DNA of 64,000 nucleotides from Marsupella aquatica (GCA_973895155.1 OZ316895.1:3658001-3722000), one strand, 5' to 3'. Counted from the first letter of the stretch, positions 9,916-23,917 are shown. Notes: generated by a model not told the origin, from the sequence alone. Made by a program: numbers and translations.

Positions 9916-11813
9916 TCTCTACTGAGAACCAAAGAGAAGAACAATTTAGTTGAATGGTCATGTACCTTTTGCACCAATGTTATCGAGAGTCACTTGGGAC
10001 GACGTTGCTGGTGTTGTTGAGAGTTCTTTATGTACAGTAATGAGCAAAATGGTCCGGTCCGGGATTGACCTTGGTCACTGAAGAAGGCGCCACTCAACTG
10101 GGTAAAACAGAACTCCATTGTTTAGTGCAAGCCCCGTGGAGGCATCTCTTTGACCATGATCCTTCTAAAAATCAACCTCTTCCTCCAAAGGAAAAATCAA
10201 CCTCTTCCCATCTATGCATTCGTGTTACGGATGAGTGCCTAGTGATTGATCACTAAAATAGAGGGCCAAAACTTTTTGGTACTTACTGGAGAGGAACTCA
10301 AAATCTGTGCATACATATTTACCTCCTAGAATTATTTTCTACTCCAACTTCGTCACAAGAGAGAAGGAAAAAAGGTCCACAACAAGCTGGCGCTTGCATT
10401 CCATCATATAGCCCATCTCCAATGACTAATGAAGTCATCCTTGTTGGGTTTCAAGATTATGAAGTACAGTAGATCGTGCGAGGTTAGCCAGGCCCTCCCA
10501 GGTACGACGAGAGAAAGACTGCTCTCTGTGGCAGAATTGTAAACTCATCGATCATTTCTGCAGCGAAATTCTGGAGGTTTGTCTGCCTCTCATACGTTGA
10601 ACTCGCTCTGGCAAACAAACATGATTGCATTGCATCCAAAGCTGTGTAATCCCATTAGCCAGTTGCGATACGGACACACCTCCGAGAACAATTCATTCCC
10701 ACCGTGAGTGATGTTCAAAGCATCACAACCATTGGAAAAGGTGAATCCCGGGGTCTACTGACAGTGCTATTCTAAGGCATCTGCTTTGAAGCTCTGTTAG
10801 TGGTGTCAGTTTTGTTTGACATCCATATCAGTTCCTAGAAAGTCATGCATGCCAGGGGGCAATTCCGTTCTTTCCTTTCTAAAAGGCATCCATCAAATTA
10901 CTTGGGATCGTCAGTTCGAACCACAGAAGTAGTTGCAGATCATCTATAAAGCACCATAACTGTTCTATTATGTGAATGACAGAACTTGCCTCGTGAACTG
11001 CTTTTGACTAAACGGGATGAGTTACGAAAGCGTAATTCAGGAATCATGGAGCCACATAGACATTCAAGATTGGTATATCTGCATTTTTACGCAGCGGGCA
11101 AACGCAAGATCCAAAATTCAGCATCTAGATGCTTCCCATCCTTTGAAAACAGGACGTTGGGTCCACTTTTCCAACTTTATCAAACCGACATTCTTTGCCT
11201 CACGTAGCTCGACAAGAAACAGACTTTTGGAAACAATACTGAGGCATAATCAAGAGAGGGTTTTCGGTTGCAGATGCTGGACAACAACGAGAGCAGTGCA
11301 GTCAAACTGATGACTTTAGGTTGCATATTGCTGGACTGCAAACAGATCTTTAAGAAAATGTTCTCAGATCATCAAACACGTGTAGCCCAGTAGCAAATCG
11401 CTGGACTGATACACAATTTCGCTTTCACAGTTTGAGTATATGATAACACCCCTAAAACCAACACACGGAAAAACTCGAGGAAGTAAACGCAATGAAAAAA
11501 TAATTTGATTTAAGTTGGAAATCCTAGTATTTGTCTCCCATTCCCCCACCACTCTAGCATACTCAACGCCAAAGTTGGTACTGAAATTGGACCATTGGAA
11601 CAAATGTCCTTTGGTTGAAAACTGCTGCAGTAGACTACAAATGGCATAAAGTTCTTCAATTTCATGAAAAAAGGGTAGAGTACAAGAAGTACATGCCGAT
11701 CCAATTAAGAACCGTCTCGATTATCAACTATTGGAACTGGTGCAAGCACAGGTCGCAAATAGCCGGAGTGTCTTCGCCTACTCAGGGATGAGAAGTATCG
11801 ACAAATGTACCTA
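9916..11813. other. Intergenic region, 3' side of atpC
   Basis: No gene recognised. Short frames around 10986-11310 lack domain features and have no counterpart frame conserved elsewhere in the window. The last about 250 bases next to 11814 should include the atpC 3' UTR. Confidence 0.55.
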
Positions 11814-12926
11814 TTAAGCACTGGCGCCAGCGATGATCTCAAGAATTTCACCGGTAATTTTAGCTTGTCGCTGTCTGTTGTATACCACGGATAGGTTCTT
11901 CTTCAGGTCCGAAGCGTTTTCGCTGGCATTATTCATTGCATTCATCCGGGCAGCGAGCTCACTGGCAAGAGACTCCTGAAGAGCTCTAAGAATCTGACTG
12001 TTGAGGTACAGAGGTAGCAAGGCGTCCAAAATCTGGATGGGCTCTTGCTCAAACTGCAGCACGCCGGTGAATTCAGTGGTGTCAGAGCGAAAAGTTTCCC
12101 TCTCCACGGTGAACTTCCCTTCCTTGGTACTCAACCTGAACAGCTCGTCCTCAGCAGCATCGATGCACTGCCCATTGATGTCACAGACCTCACCCTGAGG
12201 TGACAGCGGGAGCAGAGTGTGGATGATGGGGTCCGACTTGATGAGAGACAAAAACTTGGTGTACAGGAGCTCCACCTTGTCCACCTCCTCACTCACAAAC
12301 AGGGAAAACAGCTCATCAGCGATGGCCTGAGCCTCCTTTGTGGTAGGAGCATTTCCAGCCTCAATGAACTTATCAGTTGGGATGTAGGGCCTCCTCTTGA
12401 AGTAGCTGTTACCCTTCTTGCCAATGCTGACCACGGTGTACTCAACTCCCAGGGCTCTCAATTCAGCCATTCTGGCCTCAGCCTTCTTCAGCACCATGTT
12501 GTTGAATCCACCACAAAGACCACGGTCACCTGTGCAGACCACCAAGGCCACTTTCTTCACAGGCCTGATCTGAGTTAGAGGAATGTCAATGTCCTCAGTC
12601 TGCAGTTGGGTGTTAACATTAAACAGCACCTTGACCAGATTCTCCGAGAACGGACGGCCATTCACCACAGCCTCCTGAGCTCTCCTCACCTTGGCGGCAG
12701 CCACCAGCTTCATGGCATCGGTGATCTTCTGCGTGTTCTTCACAGTGGCAATGCGGTCCCTCAGGTCCTTCAGCGAGCACACTGTCACGGCCCGGCTGCT
12801 GCCCACCTTGCTCTTCAAATCACCACTCAAGTCACTCACCTCGCTGCTCCTCAGTGCCAGGGAACGGCTCGAGAGCCCCTCGAACGCCGAGACCGATGCC
12901 GCTGCCATAGCTGCCGAAGCTGCCAT
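11814..12926 (-). CDS. atpC: Chloroplast ATP synthase gamma chain
   Basis: Intronless 370-residue frame. The start is the ATG at 12926 (MAASAAMAAASVSAFEG); an upstream in-frame TTG at 12956 is not used. Residues 1 to about 50 are Ala/Ser-rich and look like a plastid transit peptide ending near VCSLKDLRDRI. The mature part shows the gamma-subunit signatures KNTQKITDAMKLVAAAKVR, GDRGLCGGFN and the C-terminal GEILEIIAGA. The subunit forms the central rotor shaft of CF1 and couples proton flow to ATP synthesis in the thylakoid. VCDINGQC (C248, C254) in front of IDAAEDE is the thioredoxin-regulated dithiol of photosynthetic gamma chains, so light/redox control is expected. Length is normal for the family. 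Confidence 0.97.
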   Translation of the reverse strand: MAASAAMAAASVSAFEGLSSRSLALRSSEVSDLSGDLKSKVGSSRAVTVCSLKDLRDRIATVKNTQKITDAMKLVAAAKVRRAQEAVVNGRPFSENLVKVLFNVNTQLQTEDIDIPLTQIRPVKKVALVVCTGDRGLCGGFNNMVLKKAEARMAELRALGVEYTVVSIGKKGNSYFKRRPYIPTDKFIEAGNAPTTKEAQAIADELFSLFVSEEVDKVELLYTKFLSLIKSDPIIHTLLPLSPQGEVCDINGQCIDAAEDELFRLSTKEGKFTVERETFRSDTTEFTGVLQFEQEPIQILDALLPLYLNSQILRALQESLASELAARMNAMNNASENASDLKKNLSVVYNRQRQAKITGEILEIIAGASA

Positions 12927-15374
12927 TTTCTCACAACAACAATCTCTCAACAACAATCACAATCCCCTCCCCAATTCGGAGCGAATTCCTATGCCCGAAG
13001 TTCCAAACTACAACACAGCAACCCACCTCCAAATTCTGAGCTGAGCCCACTCTGAATCTCTCCAAATTGAATCAAATCTCTCTGCCTCTCTTCTCTCAGC
13101 TGGACATGGCCTCTTCCAGCTTGCAGAACTTTTGGTGGGTCGTTCGTTTCCTTCTCTCTGGTGGTGTGAGTCTGTGAGAGGGTTCCCTCTGCCCTCGCCT
13201 CGCCTCACCCCACTCGCCTAACCAAAGCAAAATCCCTCATCTTCGCTGAGTATCTGCCACCAAGCAAAGAGGATGAGCCTCTCTTTTTGTCGCTGAAGTG
13301 GATAAACGGAACGCAAGGGAATGAGGAAAGCGGGCAACAGGGCACTCCGACGTCCACGGTTCGGGTTCCATGGAGAAACATCGGGTGCGATGGGGGTGCG
13401 ATGGGGGTGCGATGGGGGTGCGATGGGGGTCCCACCATCCTACTCGTCACGGTCAAACGGAGCTGACGGGTTACGTATCGACGGCTCAGAAGTCCCCCGA
13501 GCCCGTCGGAACCTGGTTTCTATGATCGGGGCCGTATATCTTAACCTCGAAAAGGGAACTGGTGTGATCAAGGGTGAGATGATTTCGTTTGTGGGTTGCT
13601 TTGATTTGACTATTTGAGGGTCTTGCGATGACGTCACCATACGAATGACCTCAAACGAGGAGGAATATTCGAGAGTATTATTTAATTCTGTTCTACTTTT
13701 TTAAATACTGTTGGGTTTAAATTGATTCAGTAATCAATACTACTTTTACTTTTTTATACAATTAAATATTCGGAAGTGAAAGTCAAGGTGGGAGAAAAAT
13801 TTGATTGGATGGACCTCAGGATTTGTACTTTTGCAATCAAGATGGCCCGTGCCAAACATTGAAAATTCTGAGGAGATACATGTTTTACACGAAATATTAA
13901 AAATATTTGTATATCAAAATTTGGCTGGCTACTGTAGATGATTATAGACTCCCATTGGAACTGTCTTCAAAATTCCTTGGGAACACGTTTTGTCACAGCA
14001 ATATTGAACACAAATAGGACTCTGAGTATTTAAGTTATATTAGATTCTTTACAAGTATTAAAGCATACACAAGGACAGGGTCCATGAACTAATTTGAGCT
14101 GGATGTTTACCCATACGATCAAAGTGTCTAGAGAGAGCATGGAATAAGCCTTCTCACAAACCTTTTTTTTCTTCATTTTTGCCAATTTTGGTCATGAAGC
14201 CTACAAAAATTTAAGATTTGCCAATTTTGATCCAAAGCCTACAAAAGGTTTAAGTTGGAGATTGTGGATCTATAATGTTTCAACCTAGGAAAAAAAATTG
14301 ACAGGATGCTCCTATTGATGATGCCCCCATGGCATCTAAGATTCTCCAGCAATCACACATGAAGGTACAAAAACTGTAAATGATATTACTGTAGCACATT
14401 TAAATGTTTGGGGAGAGTCATATTTGGTTGGCAAAGCTCATGTGAAGACAGCCCTTACGATGTGTTGCACTTTTGACACTTTTTTACACATATTCTTTAG
14501 TTTCAACCAAAATCCTACAGCCTCCATCGCCGACTTGACTGGTGCCCATAGAAGGAAACCAATGGTTGTTTTGAAGGACTCCAACTTCAGAAACTGTATG
14601 CTTCAAGGCAGTTTTGACTAAGAAACTATGATGGTCTCCAGGGTTCAGCTTCCCAAACAATCGTCTTTCCCAATGTGATCCACGAAAATAACCATGACAG
14701 CATTTGCATGGAGACTAAGTTTAGAAAACCTCGTCGATACTGAAGCAGTACACCTGGAATACACATTCAACTTGAATTCTTCCCATCTTTTCAGACTTTT
14801 TCATTTAGTTGTCAATTCACGAGAAACGAAACAACCAGGGAAAATGCTAGATTTTATGGGAGTGAGCTCGTTAGCTCTGAGAAGATTCAACCTTGTTGGT
14901 AGCTCAAGATGGTTTGGATTTATATACTGGTCGAAGAACGGTACAGAAGTCATTTCAGCAACAAATCCAAAACCTCTTCTAATCTACACATGCTCTTCGG
15001 AGTGAAGACGAGTCCTAAAGCAGAGAGCGGAGTCATATTATTGTTAGGATTCGGAGATCATCTCTTTACAATAGGAAGCCACAGCCGCTTCCACGAGTTC
15101 TAAGCATGTAGCAATGTGAGATGAATACCTCCACAAGGTCAAAACTGAATGTTTCATACGAGATAAACCTACTCGTGTTACCTCGGAACAGGTCAACTGG
15201 GGCCCAGATACCGAAAGCCATGCCTGGATAAAATGTCAAGAGATCTACAGCAAACACGGCTCGTCCAGCTTCCTATCCTTTGAACAACCGCAAGACTCCT
15301 GACGGTTTTGGATGGAAAGGTGCTTACCCCCTACAACTGAATATATTCATAGATTTTATTATGTAACTGTGCAG
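12927..15374. other. Region upstream of atpC, to the 3' end of HLB1
   Basis: The first few hundred bases should be the atpC promoter and 5' UTR (CT/CA-rich just before the ATG). A G-rich 11-bp tandem repeat lies at 13386-13429. Around 14178-14250 a short motif (GCCAATTTTG with AAGCCTACAAAA) occurs twice. No gene is supported between 13600 and 15374; frames at 14694-15005 and 15066-15257 have no recognisable features. Confidence 0.6.
13386..13429 (+). repeat. 11-bp tandem repeat with G-quadruplex potential, upstream of atpC
   Basis: Four perfect copies of TGCGATGGGGG. The four G5 runs (13392-13396, 13403-13407, 13414-13418, 13425-13429) are separated by identical 6-base loops, a textbook G-quadruplex arrangement. 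The G-rich strand is plus, the template strand of atpC, about 460 bp upstream of its ATG. Confidence 0.9.
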
Positions 15375-18300
15375 TTAGCCTGCCAGAACTCCAGCTAGGG
15401 AGTCTCGCTTTCCACGAGCAAATATTGTGTACACTAACCGGATGGCATCTACCCATCCATCCATCGTCTCCCATGTATCTGCAATCTGTCCGAGAAATTC
15501 AAACAAGGTGTTTAGGCAGCTGACATAAAAACCGGCTTGCATGTTGACAAAAAGAGCGTTGTAGGAACTGGAGAGGAAACTAAACGAGATCTCCAAATAT
15601 CCAAATGACTGAATAAATCCAACTGGGCCCCCCTGTTGCGTGGAGCAGGGAGTCGGATGGCCGGTGGTACAGAAACTAGCTTTAGTTTTATACATTCTTG
15701 TTCCCTACAACGATTCTTATGCCGAGAAGAGAACACGAAGGTGAAGAAGGGCAGATCTTGGAAATCAGTTGAACTCACAACGTGTATACCAAGTGCATGG
15801 CTGGGGAAGGCTTTTGGTGTGGGTCATACATACCAAAAAATGATGGCCAGTTGTTGTGTCTATCCGGAAGCCACCGCCAGGAGGGAGACTCAAATCAGCA
15901 GTTGATGTCATAAAAACAATGTCTTCCATTTCTATCCTTAGGATCGGTTGCCTGAAGGATGAATTTGAGCTGCTGCTTGCACCAAAGCCAGACGACCGTC
16001 TAGTCGGGCTCGTTGCAATTGATTTGCGGTCAACCTTCTCCATCTGCAATTTACAAACCTTGTCTAAATACGGAAGCAGCGAAAATGAACTAATATGGCC
16101 AGCTCTCAGGTCACAAAATTTAATGCTAATCTTGGATTGGACTTGTTCGCAGTCAAATCCAGCTGTTATTGTTATGAAACATACCTCAAACAAAGCTTCA
16201 TTGTCGAGCACAAACCACAGTCTTTGCCAATCACTGTGTGGCGCAAGGGAGTCACCTACTGGAGGAATGGTTAAGTAGCCCGCCTTCACATATGGCAAAG
16301 GTAGCTGTAGGTCACAAAGATTCAAATGAGATACTTTGCATTACGGTCAAACATGAATTCCGAGTCAAAAGAAGACCAGCCGTTCAGTGAAACCAGAGCA
16401 TTTTTTTCGACTGGGACGTACCCCTTACGCGAAAGTCACTGACAAACTTCAACAACATTTGAGACATTCGTATTTAGAAGGATTTTGTACCAGAACCAAT
16501 TCCATACAGGAAAAATAGGACAATATATTACTCACCATCGGACGCACTAGACGCAAAGCACTCCTGTAGACCTGCAATGACCAAATGATATGTACAGTCA
16601 GTCAACAAATAGATAGAATAACACGGTATGTTGCAACGGAATGCAGTCATAAAGACCAAATTCAGAGCCTCAACCTAGCATCCGTAGAGCTTTCTTGCGA
16701 AAAAGTGTGGAAAGGCTTCCAGGATTGCTCACTTATGGATCCAGAAGCTAGTGGCAACGCATCTAGGACATGATAATTCTAGCAGAAGAGCAAAAACTGC
16801 CAAAGACCTTGATTGTGAATCACTTGGAGAAGGAAGGAGCGATCTTAACTGGATAATCAGATTTGAGTGCATGGGCAGCTGCAATGTAGATCGCAGACTG
16901 ACTGTAGAGATCATTTGGTGTGGGTTCCATTGCAGAAAGCTTTCGTCCCCCTCTCACTGTATCCTCAGCTAGCCCATACTACAAAAGGCGCTACACGGTT
17001 TTGTCAGGTAGAAAACAAAACTCAAGTAAACTTACTGAACTGCATGTGAGTATAACAAGTGACCTGAATTTGAAGATTTAAGCCACTGCCCACATTGTAA
17101 TGCCCGCAGTGTCACCCACGTGTGAACGTACTCTCCCGTCAGAGTGACCTAGGACATTCTAACTAGTCCATCTTTGAACGTGTTACTATAGTCAGATTTG
17201 TACATACCAGGACCGTCCCAAGATTGTAGACAGCTCGGTGAAAGTCAAAACGGAGCCGTATCGCTGAGCGGAACTGCGTTGAATTAAAATAGAAACATTT
17301 GAGACCAAAAGTCGGCATCTCACATATACAAACGTTTGTTCATAAGAAGTGTCTGGACCTTGTTTTAGCTATTGACAAGCCATAGCATAAAATCCCACAA
17401 AGCCAATGCTGGGGTACCTTTGTGATAGCTAACTTGACGATTGCCCGCTTCTCCTTCAATTGAACAATGGCACCAAGCTCCTGCGTTGTAACAACGGTAG
17501 TATTTGATCGCATCAGGAAAAACAAACTTACCAGATCCCGGACGTCATTACAGTCATTAGCAGAAAAACCCAATCAAAAACCGGACCCTCAGATTTGAAA
17601 TTAGCGGCTTGTGTCCTCATCAATGATTGTCCACAAGTAGAGCAAAGGGCCAAATCTAAGATCGAAAAGAGTAGTAAGAGACCTGAAGAGCGAGACCCCA
17701 GTTGTTCAACGCCTGTCAACGAGAAATAGTTCAGTCAGCGATACAGCTCAGGACTTGAGTCTTTGGAGCAGAACCACATCCAGAAATTGGCAGTGCATAA
17801 GGAAAAGCAAACAAGAATAGACATTTCGCCGCCCAATACGATATTTCAGTCACACTGAATCATCCGATACGTAGCACAAACAAAGGCAAAAACTATTAAT
17901 GAGATCACAGAATCACAAGAAAAGTCAATTGTCGATAGTGCATGTCTATTGTTAAAGCAACTTATAGCTTTTGTCTAAGGTCAGCTAGTGCTAAAACCAG
18001 AAATCACCTGAGGGCTATTCCAGTTGAGCTGCACAGACTTGTCATATCTCTCACAGGCCTGCAATTCCCATTCATTGTCCATCATCTTGTTGCACCTCTA
18101 CTATACTTCTGAAAGGGAGATTTTCCCATATTCTACGACAACATGAGAGCACTCTGCCTGGACTAGAGTTGAAAGAAAAACGCTGCCCAAGTTATATCAA
18201 AACAGCAACGAGCGAGAACGTCAACTCTCTCCATCTCGGAAAGCTTTCTTGTCGGCAACGTAACAAAAATGCACAATAATGGACGATACCTGCTTCCAGA

Positions 18301-20784
18301 GCTCCTCCGCCTCTTTGGTCCTACCCCTGATCTTGGCCCGATCAGAGATAGCAATTGCCCAGTTATAAAATGCCTGCAAAATGAAGTTGGCAAATTGACA
18401 AATCAACAATTCTTAGAAACTTGTCTCACTTGCAGATCCATTCCCCTGCCTCTGTTCCTACATCGGCACGCGTCGCGGTACACCGTAGTTGGTTTTTGAG
18501 TCGGTAAAGTGGACCTTACTGTAAGCCCAAAGAGGGATTTGAGTGAATGATGTTACTCTACCATGTTAAATGAATGTCTCACACATAATACTTTAACAGC
18601 CTTGGATAACAATTCAGCAGATTCAAATTTGTGGAGTCAAACAATAGTCCAATGCATTACCTCATGTAGCGTTGGGCAAAGTCTAGTGGCTGCTTCGTAT
18701 TTTCTACAAGCTTCCTCAAGTAAAGCATCCTTTGTAGAATTCCCAGCCTCTGGCCCGGAGTTGTCAGCACTTTCCTGCATGTACCAAGACCGACGACCAG
18801 AAACAACACTTTTAGCTCATTTCAGGTGTCTTTGTTCACTCAAAGAACTGGTTGAAGATAATAATCTGTCATATTATTGTGACTTAGACTTGTGGAAGAA
18901 GAGAAGGGATCTTTGACGCAAATCCATATACTTCCCACGCACTTCAAGGTTTTCACAGATGAGGCGATTGACAAGAATTCAGTTGGAAATTGGGAAGGAC
19001 ATTACCAAAACAGTGACGAAATACTAAATTTCATCCAGAATGCCGACGGACGATAACGTTCACATAATGGATGCTCTATACAGTGAAAACATAATTACCT
19101 GTAGAACTAACGCCCAATTGTATAGAGCATCATGATCATCTGGGTTCCTTTCCACTGCTGTCGAATACCTGCATAAGATTGGCGTCAGATCTGCTACACA
19201 AGAGCCCGTGACTCACAGCACTTTACTGAGGAGAGCGAAACTGCTACAGCTCCAGGACATGAGAGGAGCCCTGGCTGATCACAGGGTTCGGAAAGCAGGT
19301 ACATTACACTAAAGACTAGATTCCGCGTTCCGATGCACAAGAATGTCTCCATTCATCGCAGAGTCATGTAACTAAACAACCTTTGCATGACTCGATCCAA
19401 AATGAGCCAGAGCTTCTCAGAAGACATGTCTGCAAATGATGCAGAAAGTCCAGTGCCAGTTTACTCTACGGTCTGATTGTATGCAAATAAAATCAGTCAT
19501 TCAATTGCTAGAATGCACCGATAGGTATCAGTACCGCTTAGCAGCAAAGGCAAGGATTCTTTGACGAGATCGTCCTTCCTCGTCTTCGGATGAAATGCCA
19601 TACAGGACATCTCCCACCAAGTTCTTCCCGCCAGCGAGTCGGCCTGGATATCCTTCTGGCCTGGGCAATCACGTCCATAAATAACAAAGACTACCATCAC
19701 TGGCCGTCCCAAATGGAATACCGAAATCACCCAAGTTGTATGCATAGATGACATTGCTACCGTGAGCATTTCATGATTAGAAGTATGCAGCTAACAAACA
19801 CTAGAAGTACTGGATCAAGGCAAGCGTGTGGTTGATTGCTGTTGCTCAAATTAATGACAATTTACAGAGAGGCCACAAGGTAATCTCTTTCAAAAACCTT
19901 CGAGGGTGGAAGACCCTAATCAGGTAACTTGAATTTCATGGGGTTTCAATTGGATTCCCTTTTAAGATTTTAACAGCTTCTACTGTGAATTGAAAATTAA
20001 CCATGAAAAGTAGTGAAAGATGGTTGGCTATTGAAGTGATCTTTCGATAGGATCCCATACACGGAATTAAAAGAAAAATGACCCAACGTCTTGTCCAAAT
20101 TACCAAGAATGACCTAGCTGACCTTCAAACTCACCCATCAGATGTTCGTATACTTTGAGATCCGCTCAAAGGAGGTTTCCTATGATGCTCGACGGCTCCT
20201 CCCGGCCGTTGTCCGTCGCTGCCATTACCCACTCCCTTGCGAGGAGTGGAGACCCTCTCAGCTGCACGATCAGATGGCTGACGAGGACTCCTCACCTCTG
20301 AATCCTGATCGGGGGTCCCTATCCTATGCTGATCTCTACCTTCAGTCGGTCGTGTGACTCTCCCATGCTCTACATGATGCAATCCGTTGATCAATGCCTC
20401 TGCCATGACCGCCTCCTTGCCGTCAGAGCGTTCCCCAATTCTGGGATCAAAATCTTCACCTGTGGCCTCTTCAGTATGAGAAGCTCCCCCCAATCCCGAC
20501 TCCAAATCCTCCACCTCCTGTTGTCTGCTGCCATTCTCTACCGCATGATCAACATCACCTGCGACCTGTGAATCTCTTGACTCCTCAGTCCCATTGTTTG
20601 TGGTCTCTGCATCGGAGGAGGACGACACATTGATCCGCTTACCAGAGAGACTGTGCTCAGGTTGCAGTGTCACAGACAATGATGATGCCTCTAGAGCAAC
20701 AATATCGATCGGATCTTCTGGAGCTGCCGCTGCTAAGTCTCCGAGAGACGTTGCCTCCGCCTCCACCTCCTCCCTCCGAGACAT
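15375..20784 (-). CDS. HLB1: HLB1-like TPR protein (trans-Golgi/actin), 14 exons
   Basis: Exons (minus, in order): 20784-20135, 19660-19535, 19168-19099, 18774-18661, 18373-18290, 18058-18008, 17712-17683, 17480-17418, 17273-17208, 16978-16850, 16572-16537, 16304-16185, 16043-15834, 15485-15375. All junctions are GT/AG, all phases agree, and the sum is 1,860 nt (619 residues). Exon 1 encodes an acidic, probably disordered N-terminus (starts [16 protein letters not shown]). Exons 2-10 encode TPR-type helices: [84 protein letters not shown]. Then come [17 protein letters not shown] and the C-terminal [20 protein letters not shown]. These match what I remember of Arabidopsis HLB1 (At5g41950), which links trans-Golgi/early endosome vesicles to actin. 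The final exon is PH-like in this family. Single copy here; no sign of decay. Confidence 0.92.
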
Positions 20785-22750
20785 GGCCCTGAAAGGGCCT
20801 ATGCTCCGAGATGCTCCTGGCTCTGCTAGTAAATCTACTAGATCTTCTTCCCTCACCCCTCAGCCTCGTCCAGCCCAATCAATCAATCAACCGATCAATC
20901 AACCTGCTCCCCCGCCTCGTCTCCGCATCCTTTCGTCCCTCCTCCTCCTTCCGCCAAAGAAAGCACCCCAATTCCTACTCCGACGACGACCCAAATGGCT
21001 GCGGCCATGAATGAGTCAGCCCTTCTTCACTCAATCGCAAACACACCCGATCTCAAGCAACCCACATTCGCAGAATAACATATTACTGCTGCAAGCAAAG
21101 GCTAGAGCTGCAAGCAGCAAGCAGAAGGCAGAGGCAGCAGAGCACACGCAGCCTCTGCTAATTCTTCTTCTTCTTCTTCTTCTTCTTCAACTACGTCCGA
21201 CATTCCCGGGAAAGAAACATACGTCTCTCTTCTTCATCTTAGTCCCGAAAGACCGGACCGAAACCCCTCAAAATTGGAAACAACAGCACAACAATTACAA
21301 CGAAGCACAGCCCAGCAGTAGAATCGAATCGCAGTCTCCCTCGTAACAGATTTGACAACTATACACTTCTGCTCCTCAGTGACAGAGGGGATTCTTGCTT
21401 CCCTGCCTGCCTGCCTGCCTGCTGGGCTGGATCGAATGGCCCGGCCCACGACAGGCTCTTTCGTGTCTGCGCTCGATCCCGGCACCAAAAGGAAATGGAC
21501 AAGAGTGTGATGATGATTCTGAGTTGGGTCGGTCCAGCGGAAGAGGACTAAGAATGGTCCATATCAACCTTTTTTTTAAAGGTTTTCTTCCCCTTTTTTT
21601 TTAGCAGAAAGTGGGAAACTAAAGCACTAAAGCACTAAAGCCCAGATGGACTGGCAAAGCTCGGATGGACTTGCTGAGAAGATTCAAACTGACGTAGATA
21701 ACACTATTTACACTTTTGATTGAAATGTGACCTGTACACGGTCTCCTTACAGTTTGCATCCGGTTTCAATTACCTTATCAAACCGGTTTGTTTGGTAACT
21801 TATGACTTGACTACCTTGAACCTAAAAGATGTTGAGATGTCATGCTGTTACTCAGTATCACCATGACGCTTCACTACTTTCTTTCCAAGGTAGTCAAAGT
21901 TGTCAACTGCAATCCAGAATTGGTTCCTTTTTCTTTTTGGTGTAAAAGCGATGATCCCTTTAGGCAGTTCAATGGGCAGACAATGTCTTGGTCCATCCAA
22001 GCTTTTGTTTCGTGGACTAGAAGACTAAAAGAGTAGCCCTTAGTTGGCTAATGAAGACCAAACCACACTGGCTTATTTTTGCACTTAAACAATTGGCTGG
22101 TCTATGTAAGTTTGTGGATTTGAAGAAGGAAAAGAGGGGGGAGTGGAGGGGTTAATGTTACACAAGGGAAGTTGGTCCATTCTAGTGAAACTAACCCAAT
22201 GCCCATGTGTTGCGGACTATTGTCAATAATATTAACCTATGTTAAGTGGAAGCAACTTGAATTAAAAGTTTTTTGGTTTTCCTTTCTTGCCAGTGTGGCA
22301 AAAGTCCACCTTGTGTAAATGCAAAGATGATAGAAAATTCCTGATCTAGTATTCCTAGATTACTTTCTGATCGTCAGATCTACCTAGATTTAAGTATGAC
22401 CATAAGATTCTGGTTAACGGGGTCTGTGGCTACATGGGACATGGCTAATGGAAGACAGAAAACATAACAATTTTTTGTCAGACGTGGCAAAGACTTTCTA
22501 GAGGCCTGGAGTGGAGGTGTTGTCAGGCGTAATCATGTGAGATTACCACTCGAGTCAAGACGAGTCAAAGAGTGACACATGAACACCACTACCACACAAT
22601 ATATAGTGTAATTAAGTGAGTAAGCAAGAAAAGGAATCAAGAATTGGGTCAAGAATGCACCCATATATACAATAATAATAATAACAATAATATATAATCT
22701 AATTTTTAAGACTCAGCACATTTTATTATCTTCTAGGAAAAACAAAATAT

Positions 22751-22935
22751 ATATCACACTGCCCAAAGGCAAAGAAACTCCGAACTGGGAGACATGATCC
22801 CAATGGCAAAGCAACCCAATGAAGGGAAGGAAAAAGGGGGAAGGGCCCCAAGAAAAACATGCCAAGGGGACCCCAACCAACAGACAACAAAGAAGCAGGG
22901 GCCAAAAACCGGAACCAACAAAAAAGCCAAGTAGG
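22751..22935 (-). repeat. Dispersed repeat family R, copy 2
   Basis: The minus strand reads GGGATCATGTCTCCCAGTTC then TTGCCTTTGGGCAGTGTGA, running into an AT-rich tail with TATATA. It shares the block CAAAGCAACCCAATGAAG (plus strand) with copy 1. Confidence 0.65.
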
Positions 22936-23917
22936 CCAACACCCTACTGAGAAACAAAAGCTAGCACAAAATAAGGAACGAATACCAAGGCAAAACTGGG
23001 GGACCCACAGCAGTACAACAGAACCCCAGCAAATCAAGCCGTCAACAACAGACCAGCTTGGGTCTCGAATGGGGCAAGGCAGCCACAATGGGGTGGTTAA
23101 CTTGTGCATCCAGGTAGCCCTAGTGCTTGTATCAGTAAAAGCACCACAAACTATTGGATGACGTCCTGATTCCTCAACTATACTAATACACACCATTTTC
23201 CATCCTCTTTGTTTTTTGCCCTTCTTTCCTCTGGGATAATGTTTCCATTCTCTGGTAATTTATTCTTTTCATGACAAGGAGCATTACTGCGTTCTTTTTG
23301 CGACCGACGTAGTTTTACAAGGGACACAAGAGTTGCATCCTTTTTCTCACTTATCCTCCTAGACAGTGAGACATGGAGATGGTGAAGAGAAAGTGCATTA
23401 TCACGTTGGTAGCAAATTGAGATCATCTGCTACACACGACGGCTCTTAGTTTTGGGGTAAGTAGTACATCCGTTTACGGCTCAACGATTTGTGCCATAAA
23501 CTCTCTTTCCCATGACTGTATCGGAAGGAACCTGTGCAGCGAACGCAAAACTTGGAATAAACCCATAAGCAGAGTATAGCCGTGGACACAGATTGGGAAC
23601 AAAATCCTGGGCCTTCCTCAGTCTCTCTTACCAGTCGTGTGTTCAGCACAGAGCGAACTATTCTTTCGCCTTTTACTAAAGAATACCGTGCGCGGGACAC
23701 AAACGCGACTTACGTAAATATTTGGAACGCCTCTTCACAGAGGCACCACCAATCTAAACCTAATTAGCACTCGTGTAAGCTGGCAATCATCTGTGTACCT
23801 GAAAACAAATATTGTGTGTAAACTTCATTAGCAACTGTGTAAACCTCATTTTCAACTGTGTAAACCTTACAAGCAGGCGTATGAACCTATTTAGTGTCCG
23901 TGTACAGAACTGATCTC

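Noticed and set aside
12219-13055. Plus-strand frames of 119, 149 and 117 codons
   Set aside because: They are antisense to atpC, whose minus frame carries all family signatures; they have no features of their own.
20142-21010. Plus-strand frames (71, 81 and 138 codons)
   Set aside because: Antisense to the first exon and leader of HLB1, which joins in phase to thirteen further exons.
22726-23196. 156-codon minus frame
   Set aside because: Mostly dispersed repeat R with Trp/Phe/Leu-rich low-information sequence; the same DNA is found in two other places.
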